A stretch of 7,184 nucleotides of DNA from Campylobacteraceae bacterium (GTDB lineage: Bacteria; Campylobacterota; Campylobacteria; Campylobacterales; Sulfurovaceae), in NCBI GenBank assembly GCA_027066355.1, contig JAMONW010000113.1, forward strand, positions 1 through 7,184, read 5' to 3'. The stretch's first letter is position 1; every line of letters begins with the position of its first letter. Positions 1 to 5,109 of this stretch are shown one piece after another. The notes under the pieces are model-generated. The model saw nothing but the letters and a program-made list of their open reading frames with translations, was not told where the DNA came from and did not search any database. A program made the translations under genes and the position numbers.

Positions 1-2
1 GC

Positions 3-335
3 GAAGTTGCACAAAAAAATGTAGATGAAATTGTAGAGTATTTCAAAGCTAAAATAGAGGCTCATCCAATTGCAAAATTTATTGCTATCTTTGACCACTA
101 TGCTCACACTTCAAGCTTGGCAGATGCAAAAATTAATCCAGAAATTAAAGATATTAAAAATGTAATATTTTGCTTTGGAAAAGAGATTCCAAATACAAAA
201 GTAGCGGCAGTTAGACCTAGAAGTATAGCAGTGTGTGAATTAGAAGAAAAGTATGTAATTGAATTTATGGAAGCACCAAACGAAACACTTCATGGTGTAA
301 TGGAGCAATGGAGTAAAGATTTAAAAGTTAAATAA
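3..335 (+). CDS. Conserved small soluble protein, 5' end outside window
   Basis: The reading frame is open from the window edge to a TAA at 333-335, giving 110 visible residues; the true start lies upstream. The in-frame TTG at 117 is not a convincing start because clear coding sequence continues before it. Visible features are a helical, Lys/Glu-rich beginning, then a segment with IFDHYAHTSSL, then NVIFCFGKEIPN and VRPRSIAVCELEEKYVIEF, and a C-terminal amphipathic stretch. There is no signal peptide or membrane segment in the visible part, so it is probably cytoplasmic. The two Cys, the HYxH motif and the RPRS motif look like conserved positions. It vaguely resembles a small family of unknown function that I remember from Campylobacterota (DUF6858-like), but I cannot verify this and assign no function. 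It converges on the T2SS pseudopilin operon and has no evident link to secretion. Confidence 0.85.
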   Translation, partial: EVAQKNVDEIVEYFKAKIEAHPIAKFIAIFDHYAHTSSLADAKINPEIKDIKNVIFCFGKEIPNTKVAAVRPRSIAVCELEEKYVIEFMEAPNETLHGVMEQWSKDLKVK

Positions 336-346
336 TTTAACTTAAA

Positions 347-365
347 ATTCCCACTTTGTGGGAAT
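347..365. terminator. Perfect 8-bp hairpin after the first gene, possible terminator
   Basis: ATTCCCAC and GTGGGAAT form a perfect 8-bp stem around a TTT loop, 11 nt after the stop codon of the first gene. The position is right for a terminator of that gene. On the + strand the stem is followed by AACCTC, not a T-run. Read on the minus strand it is followed by TTTTAAG, a weak T-tract. It may therefore act as a bidirectional or Rho-assisted terminator, or as a 3' end stabiliser. Confidence 0.5.
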
Positions 366-387
366 AACCTCAAAACCAAGCAAACCA

Positions 388-425
388 CTAACACCTACCC
401 ACTAAAATCTAAAACATAACACCTA
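388..425. repeat. TAACACCTA 9-mer, two copies left of the array
   Basis: TAACACCTA occurs at 389-397 and 417-425, inside a strongly C/A-biased stretch with almost no G. A third copy is at 926-934, on the other side of the repeat array and just beside the gspI-like stop codon. Confidence 0.7.
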
Positions 426-534
426 AAACCCAATCACTAATAATTACTTTAACTCTTTTGCTTATTTATATAGCATATCTGTTATCCTGAATTTCTCTTG
501 GAGTCTTGCACACTCAACCACAAGTCATCCTGAA

Positions 535-600
535 CTTGCTTCATCTCTTGTGTCATCCTAAACTTGTTTCATCTCTTGTGTCATCCTGAACTTGTTTCAG
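535..600. repeat. 28-bp tandem duplication of a left-module fragment
   Basis: CTTGCTTCATCTCTTG at 535 recurs with period 28 as CTTGTTTCATCTCTTG at 563, and CTTGTTTCAG begins a third copy at 591. The first two copies (535-562, 563-590) differ at only two positions. The third continues as the left module of a full unit instead of repeating. The Cs and Ts fit a slippage or unequal-exchange product inside the larger repeat array. Confidence 0.8.
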
Positions 601-660
601 GATCTTACTTTCATGCAGTCGCAACCTCAGAGATGCTGAAATAAATTCAGCATGACAAAA
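580..660. repeat. 81-bp palindromic repeat unit
   Basis: It begins GTCATCCTGAACTTGTTTCA, has the left hairpin CCTGAA/TTCAGG, and ends with the right hairpin ATGCTGAA/TTCAGCAT followed by GACAAAA. The interior (606-632) is unrelated to the interior of the two following units, so only the two hairpin modules are shared. This is the usual pattern for independently inserted or diverged copies. Confidence 0.8.
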
Positions 661-748
661 CCGGTCATTCTGAACTCGTTTCAGGATCTCCAAAATATTC
701 AAGCACTTATAACCTTTGAGATGCTGAACTAAATTCAGCATGACAAAA
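661..748. repeat. 88-bp tandem repeat unit, copy 1
   Basis: It begins CCGGTCATTCTGAAC and ends CAGCATGACAAAA. It matches the next unit at 78 of 88 positions by hand count. The right hairpin is intact: ATGCTGAA (721-728), loop CTAAA, TTCAGCAT (734-741). The left hairpin carries mismatches (TTCTGAA opposite TTCAGGA). Confidence 0.85.
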
Positions 749-836
749 CCGGTCATCCTGAACTTGTTTCAGGATCTCCAAAATATTCAAGCACTTATAA
801 CCTTTGAGATGCCAAAACTTGTTCAGCATGACAGAA
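749..836. repeat. 88-bp tandem repeat unit, copy 2
   Basis: A direct, in-register second copy of 661-748. The left hairpin is perfect: ATCCTGAA (755-762), loop CTTGT, TTCAGGAT (768-775). The right hairpin is broken by changes at 813-821. Positions 18 to 64 of the two units are identical, which points to a recent duplication of a composite unit. All but three of the ten differences fall in the right hairpin. Confidence 0.85.
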
Positions 837-925
837 TTTGTAAGTTCACAGATATCAAAGTTTGTTTAGCATAACGACTCTATTTAACTAAAAAGTAAAA
901 GAGTGTTTTATTCCTAACTAACCCC

Positions 926-934
926 TAACACCTA
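926..934. repeat. TAACACCTA 9-mer, third copy right of the array
   Basis: The same 9-mer as at 389-397 and 417-425, here within CCTAACTAACCCCTAACACC. It ends 5 bases before the stop codon of the pseudopilin operon. Confidence 0.65.
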
Positions 935-938
935 ATAA

Positions 939-1319
939 TCACATACTAATTCTGTAATATCTAGTAGAAAATTCACTCTTTAGCATAATTGCATTTAATT
1001 GTATTGGTATAGGTATTTTTTCTATTGGAATATCTGTATCTGTGTAAATCTCTCTTGTTATCTTTTTTAAATAAGCTTTTGCACTATCATTTTTAATTTT
1101 CATATTGTGAAGTAGAGTATATGCATCTTTTTTACTTTTATTATACTTAAATGCTTCAGGGTGTAAAAATAGGGTATTGCTTAACTCATTTTGCAATCTT
1201 GTTGTTACATAATTTACCATATTTACATTTTGCTTATTTATTTTTGCTAAAGTTAGCGTAACTATAGCAATTATCAATACAGATACAATTATCTCCATTA
1301 TTGTAAATGCCTTTTTCAA
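939..1319 (-). CDS. Minor pseudopilin, GspI position
   Basis: The 126-residue protein starts with a very short type IV prepilin leader, MKKA, followed by FTIMEIIVSVLIIAIVTLTLA, a hydrophobic helix with Glu at mature position 5. Prepilin peptidase (GspO/PilD) would cut and methylate here, and the helix would join the periplasmic pseudopilus. The residue before the cut is Ala, not the usual Gly. The rest is a small Lys/Ile-rich domain without Cys. A TTG start is chosen at 1319 because GAGGAGA lies 7 nt upstream; an in-frame TTG two codons earlier is only 1 nt from it. The start overlaps the stop of the preceding gene as TTGA, a sign of translational coupling. Its size and place after the H-like gene suggest GspI, which with J and K forms the pseudopilus tip, but sequence alone would also allow another minor pseudopilin. 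Confidence 0.8.
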   Translation of the reverse strand: MKKAFTIMEIIVSVLIIAIVTLTLAKINKQNVNMVNYVTTRLQNELSNTLFLHPEAFKYNKSKKDAYTLLHNMKIKNDSAKAYLKKITREIYTDTDIPIEKIPIPIQLNAIMLKSEFSTRYYRISM

Positions 1320-1852
1320 TACCAATCTCCTCTACTTCTTAATTTGCCTTGGCTATCTTTAAGCCACCAATCAGCTGCTTCATTTACAGAGCCAAACTCT
1401 TTTCCATCGCCAAAATATGATGGTAAAAATAGCACCTTATCACCCATATCTAAAATTACTTGAGAAATTGAGCCATTTTGATAGTGGCGCAAACGCATAC
1501 AAACTTTTTTGTCTTTATACCTGCCTAAATCAACTCTTGCAGGATTATTTCCACTATCAATTATATACTCTCCAACAACATTTTTTATAAATGGTAAAGC
1601 AGAGATACTTTGAGGCTTAGAGTTACTTGTTAAATACTCACAACTTTTGCAATTATCAATACACACAAGCTCTCCATCTCCACTTAAATTTTTTTGAATA
1701 AAATGAGGTAGGGTAGCAATAGTTACTTTCTCTTTTGGTTTTTGCACCTTTTGGGGTGTAGCAAATACAAAGTAGGTTAGTAAACCCATTAAAAGTATTA
1801 CTACAAGAAGCTCTAGCAGAGTAAAGCCTCTTAATTTTTTTATTTGTTGCAT
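1316..1852 (-). CDS. Minor pseudopilin, GspH position
   Basis: The 178-residue protein has a canonical prepilin leader, MQQIKKLRG, cut before FTLLELLVVILLMGLLTYFVF, with Glu at mature position 5. The remainder is a periplasmic domain of about 140 residues containing Cys64, Cys68, Cys71 and Cys118. The first three form a C-x3-C-x2-C cluster that could make disulfides. Gene length and position directly after the major pseudopilin fit GspH, which sits near the pseudopilus tip. No family-specific GspH motif is obvious, so the letter rests on gene order. The ATG at 1852 lies inside the end of gspG (13-bp overlap) and has no good Shine-Dalgarno, so translation is probably coupled to gspG. Its stop overlaps the start of the next gene by 4 bp. 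Confidence 0.8.
   Translation of the reverse strand: MQQIKKLRGFTLLELLVVILLMGLLTYFVFATPQKVQKPKEKVTIATLPHFIQKNLSGDGELVCIDNCKSCEYLTSNSKPQSISALPFIKNVVGEYIIDSGNNPARVDLGRYKDKKVCMRLRHYQNGSISQVILDMGDKVLFLPSYFGDGKEFGSVNEAADWWLKDSQGKLRSRGDWY
1326..1332 (-). promoter_or_regulatory. Shine-Dalgarno that fixes the TTG start of the GspI-like gene
   Basis: On the minus strand GAGGAGA stands with its GGAG core 7 nt before TTG at 1319 and 1 nt before TTG at 1325. The 7-nt spacing equals that of other genes in both operons, so 1319 is the start. Confidence 0.75.
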
Positions 1853-2286
1853 TGAGAGTATTTTATATCGGCGTTATTGCCCTCTCCACCCTCTTTTCTA
1901 TCAGGACCAAAACTAATTAATTCAAATGAATTACCAGTTTTAATATATTGTATAGGTTGCCCCCAAGAGTCTTTTGGAATACGCTTCATATATGGACTAT
2001 TTGAGTATGCTGGATACTTATCTGCATCTGGATTGCTAACTAGTGCTTTTAAACCCTCTTCAGTATCTGGATACATTCCGTTATCCATTTTAAACATATC
2101 AAGAGCTTGTGAAACTGAGTTCATTTGTGTGCAAACTAAATCTCTCTTTGCATCATCACCTTTACCTACAATTGCTGGAACAACAAATGCCGCTAATAGA
2201 CCTAAAATACCAATTACAACAAGTAATTCAAGTAAGGTAAATCCCTTTTTTACCCTTTTTTGCTTAATTTTTATATCTTTTGACAT
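1840..2286 (-). CDS. gspG: T2SS major pseudopilin GspG
   Basis: The 148-residue preprotein is the main subunit of the periplasmic pseudopilus. The leader MSKDIKIKQKRVKKG is cut before FTLLELLVVIGILGLLAAFVV, with Glu at mature position 5. The family signature follows in order: the region around Asn69-Gly70 with MYPDTEEGLKAL (71-82), RIPKDSWGQPIQY (102-114), FELISFGPDRKEGGEG (121-136) and NADI (138-141). The acidic loop around Asp129, Glu135 and Asp140 corresponds to the calcium-binding loop that stabilises GspG. Cys52 and Cys146 are unusual additions and might form a disulfide. The start is supported by AAAGGA 7 nt upstream. It is first in a leftward operon G-H-I, divergent from the K-to-D operon. 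Confidence 0.95.
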   Translation of the reverse strand: MSKDIKIKQKRVKKGFTLLELLVVIGILGLLAAFVVPAIVGKGDDAKRDLVCTQMNSVSQALDMFKMDNGMYPDTEEGLKALVSNPDADKYPAYSNSPYMKRIPKDSWGQPIQYIKTGNSFELISFGPDRKEGGEGNNADIKYSQCNK

Positions 2287-2293
2287 AAATTCA

Positions 2294-2299
2294 TCCTTT
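2294..2299 (-). promoter_or_regulatory. Shine-Dalgarno of gspG
   Basis: AAAGGA on the minus strand, 7 nt before the ATG at 2286. It is the best ribosome binding site of the leftward operon, fitting the high expression needed for a major pseudopilin. Confidence 0.7.
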
Positions 2300-2309
2300 T
2301 TAAAGTTTT

Positions 2310-2315
2310 ATTATA
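2310..2315 (-). promoter_or_regulatory. Candidate -10 box for gspG operon
   Basis: TATAAT on the minus strand, giving a start of transcription near 2303 and a short leader that still holds the Shine-Dalgarno. No good -35 is present at 17-18 nt (AAGTTC or AAAGTT). Weak -35 boxes are common in Campylobacterota housekeeping promoters. In such AT-rich DNA a chance match is possible. Confidence 0.4.
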
Positions 2316-2323
2316 ATAATATT

Positions 2324-2337
2324 AGTTCATATGAACT
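2324..2337. promoter_or_regulatory. 14-bp perfect palindrome, candidate operator
   Basis: AGTTCATATGAACT reads the same on both strands. It lies between the two divergent T2SS operons, 37 nt upstream of the gspG ATG and 64 nt upstream of the GspK-like ATG, and it covers the -35 region of the candidate gspG promoter. This is the expected place for a dimeric regulator. No regulator gene is in the window. Confidence 0.45.
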
Positions 2338-2338
2338 T

Positions 2339-2366
2339 TTTAATACCATTATATATATGTATTAAA
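2339..2366. promoter_or_regulatory. Inverted repeat with 8-bp arms beside the palindrome
   Basis: TTTAATAC (2339-2346) and GTATTAAA (2359-2366) are perfect inverted arms with a 12-nt AT-only core apart from one C. It ends 35 nt before the GspK-like ATG, where it would overlap or flank that operon's promoter. AT-richness makes chance more likely than for the neighbouring palindrome. Confidence 0.35.
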
Positions 2367-2389
2367 TATGTTTCATAATTTTAGTATAA

Positions 2390-2394
2390 AAGAG
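2390..2394 (+). promoter_or_regulatory. Shine-Dalgarno that fixes the GspK-like start
   Basis: AAGAG lies 7 nt before ATG at 2402 but only 1 nt before the in-frame TTG at 2396, so ATG at 2402 is the start. It is weaker than the sites of the later genes in the operon. Confidence 0.5.
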
Positions 2395-2401
2395 CTTGGA
2401 A

Positions 2402-3292
2402 ATGGTTAAAAAGCGTTCAGCAATTACACTATTTATTACATTAGCTGTTATTGTTGCAATGTTAGCTCTAGTTGGCATAACTTTTGGATACCTTAGTAAA
2501 GCGCGTTTAAAAGCCGAAGACAAGGCTGCTTTAATAGAGGCAAACTTAATTTATGCTGATGCATCAAAAGCAGTTGCCAAATTTGTTGGCAAAAAGCCAT
2601 CAGTTGGAACACTTAAAAGAATTTATGATACTCCACTAGCAGTTAGTGAGAAAAAGGGTCCTTTTAAGGTAATGGTTGCTTGTGCTCCAGCACATGCTGC
2701 AATTCCAATTACTTGGCTCTCTAGCAATAAAGGTGCAAGTAAAGAGGCGCAATTAAGTTTAGCTAATCAAGTTTTTGATGAGATAGCTTTAAAAAATAGA
2801 TTTAAAGATGAATCTCTGTTAAAAGCTATGATTACAAAAGCTATAGATAGTAAACAAGCCTTTAATTTTGGTATAGAGGCTAGATTAAAAAGAGCAAAAA
2901 ATTTTTTTAGTTGGATTGATTTTAGAAAAGTTTTAGATAGTTATGCGCTAAAAACAGAAGATTTCAAAGTATATAGCGCCAACTGGAGTAGCTACTATAG
3001 CTTTGGAAAAGAGTATAGCGCAATTGATGGAAACTTTTTAAGCTCTAAATTAATTTCAACTATATTTAATATTGATGAGCAGATAGTTGATGAAGATTTT
3101 AAAAGTGGTTATTTAAAAAAGTTTATATTAGATAATGGTTTAGATATTGAACTTTATAACTCTAAACTATTTGCAAAGGGAGCAGTTGTGGCATTAACTT
3201 GCAATGTAAATTACAGTTTTGGAAAGGGTAGTTACTCTTTTAAATTTAACTATACCAATGGAAAGGTAGAGGGGTTTGAGTATGTTAAGTAG
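2402..3292 (+). CDS. GspK-like minor pseudopilin, first gene of the K-L-M-N-C-D operon
   Basis: The 296-residue protein begins MVKKRSAITLFITLAVIV, a short basic leader and a hydrophobic helix to about residue 31. There is no Glu at mature position 5, as is typical of GspK, the pseudopilin that caps the I-J-K tip. The residue before the likely cut is Ser6 (or Ala7), not Gly. The long helical domain (about 110-260), the total length and the place before gspL all fit GspK, but no decisive motif is visible. Cys94 and Cys267 could form a disulfide. An alternative is an unrelated single-pass protein of the platform. Start at 2402 is chosen from the Shine-Dalgarno spacing. The gene ends inside gspL with an 11-bp overlap. 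Confidence 0.7.
   Translation: MVKKRSAITLFITLAVIVAMLALVGITFGYLSKARLKAEDKAALIEANLIYADASKAVAKFVGKKPSVGTLKRIYDTPLAVSEKKGPFKVMVACAPAHAAIPITWLSSNKGASKEAQLSLANQVFDEIALKNRFKDESLLKAMITKAIDSKQAFNFGIEARLKRAKNFFSWIDFRKVLDSYALKTEDFKVYSANWSSYYSFGKEYSAIDGNFLSSKLISTIFNIDEQIVDEDFKSGYLKKFILDNGLDIELYNSKLFAKGAVVALTCNVNYSFGKGSYSFKFNYTNGKVEGFEYVK
3269..3274 (+). promoter_or_regulatory. Shine-Dalgarno that fixes the gspL start
   Basis: GAGGGG lies inside the preceding gene, 7 nt before ATG at 3282. The in-frame TTG at 3276 is only 1 nt away and is rejected. Confidence 0.7.
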
Positions 3293-4217
3293 TAATGGTA
3301 AGTTGATACTTTTACATAAAGGTTTAAATAGCATACCAAAAGCTAGTAAATATGACCTTTTGTTATCACCTGAATTTTATATTTCTAAAATCGAGAAATT
3401 ACCAGTAAAATATAGTTTTCAAGCTAAAAAATTAGCCCCTTCTATTTTAGAAGATTCTTTGCCAACAAATAATATCTATGAATATTTTGTTAAAAAAGAT
3501 GCTAACTCTTGGCAACTTTTTGCATACTCTCCAAAAGAGATAGAGGAGTTTTTAAAGAGTTGTTGTAAAATAGATGCAAATAAAATAGGAAATATATACT
3601 TTGCAGACCAATTAAAAGATATTTTAGTTAAAGTGCCAGTTGGTGTAGATGAAAAAAACGCCTTAACATTAATAGATGGAAAAGCAACAATAGTTCCTCG
3701 CTCTATGCTAACAAGCCAAAATTATGCTAAATTTACAAGCAAATTAAGACCCAAAAAGGCATTTAAGTTTCATCTTGCTTCAAAATCATCTAAAGATAGT
3801 AAATTAGATAAAAACTCTATAATAGTATCGGTTTTATTATCTCTTATTGCAATTGCATTTATAGTAGAGGGCATAAGCTATAAAAAAGCCCTAAAACAAG
3901 AAGAGGAAAAAACTGCTAATTTACTTAGCAATAATCCATCTCTTCAGGGGAAAATGATTAGAGATAGTATTAAAAATAAATATGAAAAAATAGAAAAAAG
4001 AGAGCGCTCAATTAGAGAACTTTTAAATAAATATAGCCAACTCTCAAGCAAAAAGAGTGTTTTAGAGAAATTAAATATAGAGGGTAATAAATTGGTTGCT
4101 CAGTTTAATGTAGAGCCAAATGAGATAAATCATATTTTATCTATTGCAAAAACAATCAATTTAAAAGCAACAAAGCTAGGAAGCAATAAAGTTCAGGTAG
4201 AAGGGGTGCTAAAATGA
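3282..4217 (+). CDS. gspL: T2SS assembly-platform protein GspL (short form)
   Basis: The 311-residue protein has a cytoplasmic part (1-178), one membrane helix (about 179-197, SIIVSVLLSLIAIAFIVEG), a charged coiled-coil-like region (200-265) and a small C-terminal domain (about 266-311) of the ferredoxin-like kind. This bitopic layout is that of GspL, which recruits the ATPase GspE from the cytoplasm and binds GspM and pseudopilins in the periplasm. The N-terminal pattern with LP (40-41), LED (57-59) and a beta-rich stretch is reminiscent of the GspL actin-like fold. At about 178 residues this part is shorter than the roughly 240 usual in gammaproteobacteria. It holds an adjacent Cys94-Cys95 pair. 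The stop overlaps gspM as ATGA. Confidence 0.75.
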   Translation: MLSSNGKLILLHKGLNSIPKASKYDLLLSPEFYISKIEKLPVKYSFQAKKLAPSILEDSLPTNNIYEYFVKKDANSWQLFAYSPKEIEEFLKSCCKIDANKIGNIYFADQLKDILVKVPVGVDEKNALTLIDGKATIVPRSMLTSQNYAKFTSKLRPKKAFKFHLASKSSKDSKLDKNSIIVSVLLSLIAIAFIVEGISYKKALKQEEEKTANLLSNNPSLQGKMIRDSIKNKYEKIEKRERSIRELLNKYSQLSSKKSVLEKLNIEGNKLVAQFNVEPNEINHILSIAKTINLKATKLGSNKVQVEGVLK

Positions 4218-4606
4218 GTAAAAGTAAGATATTAATAGCCCTTAGCATACTATTTTTAATAGGCTCTGTTGCTTTTGACTTTAGCCAAAAAAAGAGTTTT
4301 GCCAACTCTCTTCAAAATATAAAAGATGAGCGCACTCAAATAGCTTATGTTGCAGATTTAAAAGCTCTTTGGGGTGCTAAAGGAATGAAAAGTAAATTAA
4401 CAAGAGTTATAAACTCTATTCCTTCAAGCAAAAAAAAGAACTTTTTAGTAAAGCGAAATAAAGCTGAAATTAAATTAGTTTCACTAAGTGATAGGGAGTT
4501 AAATAGAGTTCTTTCAAAACTAGCTAATTTACCGTTAGAATTTAGAAAGTTATCTGTTGTAAAAAGTGGTGATAACTTTGATTTGGAGTGCACATGCGTT
4601 TGGTAA
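4214..4606 (+). CDS. gspM: T2SS assembly-platform protein GspM (short form)
   Basis: The 130-residue protein has an N-terminal membrane helix (about 5-21) with only a few residues before it, then a helical segment and a C-terminal domain with the pattern LSDRELNRVLSKLANLP followed by a beta strand pair ending in DLECTCVW. This matches the layout of GspM: short cytoplasmic end, one helix, and a periplasmic ferredoxin-like domain that pairs with GspL. The start has AAGGGG 7 nt upstream and overlaps the gspL stop by 4 bp, the commonest form of coupled L-M expression. It is shorter than the usual 150-170 residues. Two Cys (126 and 128) near the C-terminus stand in an unusual C-x-C motif. The assignment rests on layout and position. 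Confidence 0.7.
   Translation: MSKSKILIALSILFLIGSVAFDFSQKKSFANSLQNIKDERTQIAYVADLKALWGAKGMKSKLTRVINSIPSSKKKNFLVKRNKAEIKLVSLSDRELNRVLSKLANLPLEFRKLSVVKSGDNFDLECTCVW
4585..4588 (+). promoter_or_regulatory. Shine-Dalgarno that decides the gspN start
   Basis: GGAG lies 5 nt before ATG at 4594. The in-frame GTG at 4588 overlaps this GGAG and so cannot be served by it. Confidence 0.6.
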
Positions 4607-5109
4607 GAAATAGTATATTTACTCTTTTGTTTATAATAGTTGGCTTTATTGTATTTATGCCAAAAGTTGAGCTTTATTATAAGGCAGAGCAGTTACTGAA
4701 AAAACAAGGCATAGTAATAGATAATGAAGAGATAAAAAGTAACCCAGCTGCATTAAAAATTTTACATCCAGTTGTATATTTTAGAGGAGTAGATGTTGCA
4801 AGAGCCTCTGTTGTAGAGCTTAAACCTCTACTTTTTGTAAATAGACTAAAAGCAGAAAATATTGAACTTTTAAATGTTGCAAAGAACTTTTTGAATATAT
4901 CTATTAACTCATTAGTTGCTAACCATACAATCTTTAAACCATACTATATTAAGTTAAATATAGATGGAAATTTTGGAGTAGCTAGTGGGTATATAGATTT
5001 AAAATCAAAAATTATACATATTGATATAGTTGAGCCAAAAGATATAAATTCAATTAAAAAGTTCCTTAAAAAAGGGAAGAAAGGGTGGTTCTATGAGTCA
5101 AAAATCTAA
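4594..5109 (+). CDS. gspN: GspN-like T2SS accessory protein
   Basis: The 171-residue protein has an N-terminal membrane helix (about 7-22, SIFTLLFIIVGFIVFM), then a periplasmic part rich in beta strands: VVYFRGVDVARASVVELKPLL (partly, 61-81), IELLN, and GNFGVASGYIDL near 126-137. The pattern of a short helix, a strand-rich body and a repeated G-x-A/S-x-G-type strand is that of GspN, whose role in T2SS is accessory and whose absence is tolerated in many species. It is shorter than typical GspN (about 250 residues). The start at ATG 4594 overlaps gspM by 13 bp, and the stop overlaps gspC by 17 bp. The location between M and C supports the call. Confidence 0.65.
   Translation: MRLVRNSIFTLLFIIVGFIVFMPKVELYYKAEQLLKKQGIVIDNEEIKSNPAALKILHPVVYFRGVDVARASVVELKPLLFVNRLKAENIELLNVAKNFLNISINSLVANHTIFKPYYIKLNIDGNFGVASGYIDLKSKIIHIDIVEPKDINSIKKFLKKGKKGWFYESKI

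Larger units (their letters stand above)
481..875. repeat. Array of palindromic interspersed repeats (TCATCCTGAAC class)
   Basis: At least three full or near-full units and several fragments share a left module, GTCATCCTGAACTTGTTTCA followed by GGATC, and a right module containing GATGCTGAA..TTCAGCATGAC. Each module is itself a stem-loop. The unit ends are imperfect inverted repeats (GTCATCCTGAA against TTCAGCATGAC, one mismatch). Units: 481-506 (degenerate, 18 of 26 matching the left module), 524-579 (left-module fragments), 580-660, 661-748, 749-836, and 851-875 (degenerate, 19 of 25 matching the right module at 808-832). This class is known from many bacterial genomes as dispersed non-coding elements. 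It lies between two convergent genes, where the hairpins could end or protect transcripts. Confidence 0.85.
336..938. other. Convergent intergenic region without a gene
   Basis: About 600 bases separate the stop of the first gene from the stop of the pseudopilin operon that converges on it. Only short open frames occur here. The longest, on the minus strand at 553-756, is made of the repeat sequence and reads phrases such as CHAEFISAS and ILKQVQDD, the typical spurious translation of this repeat class. The region holds a terminator-like hairpin (347-365), a C/A-rich stretch without G (about 368-440), the hairpin repeat array (481-875) and a short ACCCCTAACACC-type tail (913-935). I see no tRNA, rRNA or protein gene. 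Confidence 0.75.

Noticed and set aside
553..756. 67-residue minus-strand open frame in the repeat array
   Set aside because: It is the translation of the palindromic repeats (HAEFISAS, ILKQVQDD phrases) that appears as a spurious protein wherever this repeat class occurs.
481..875. CRISPR array
   Set aside because: Repeat units are unequal in length, adjacent without regular unique spacers, and the modules are long hairpins of a known dispersed type. No cas gene is present.
883..906. Terminator for the pseudopilin operon
   Set aside because: ACTCT and AGAGT could pair only across a long loop or with bulges, and no strong stem with a T-run is seen. The repeat hairpins further on are better candidates.
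1877..2365. 162-residue plus-strand open frame opposite gspG
   Set aside because: It lies antisense to gspG, which has full family motifs; the reading is a shadow and runs into the divergent promoter region.
2385..2390. TATAAA as a -10 box for the rightward operon
   Set aside because: Transcription would begin after the Shine-Dalgarno at 2390-2394, leaving the gene without its binding site. CATAAT at 2374-2379 fits better but has no -35, so I list no promoter for this operon.
2396..4590. In-frame TTG/TTG/GTG starts two codons before the ATG of the K, L and N genes
   Set aside because: Each sits 1 nt from, or inside, the Shine-Dalgarno and so cannot be used; the repeated two-codon offset follows from the constant 7-nt spacing and chance.
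4345..4593. 82-residue minus-strand open frame
   Set aside because: Shadow of gspM on the opposite strand, with no ribosome binding site or recognisable motif.
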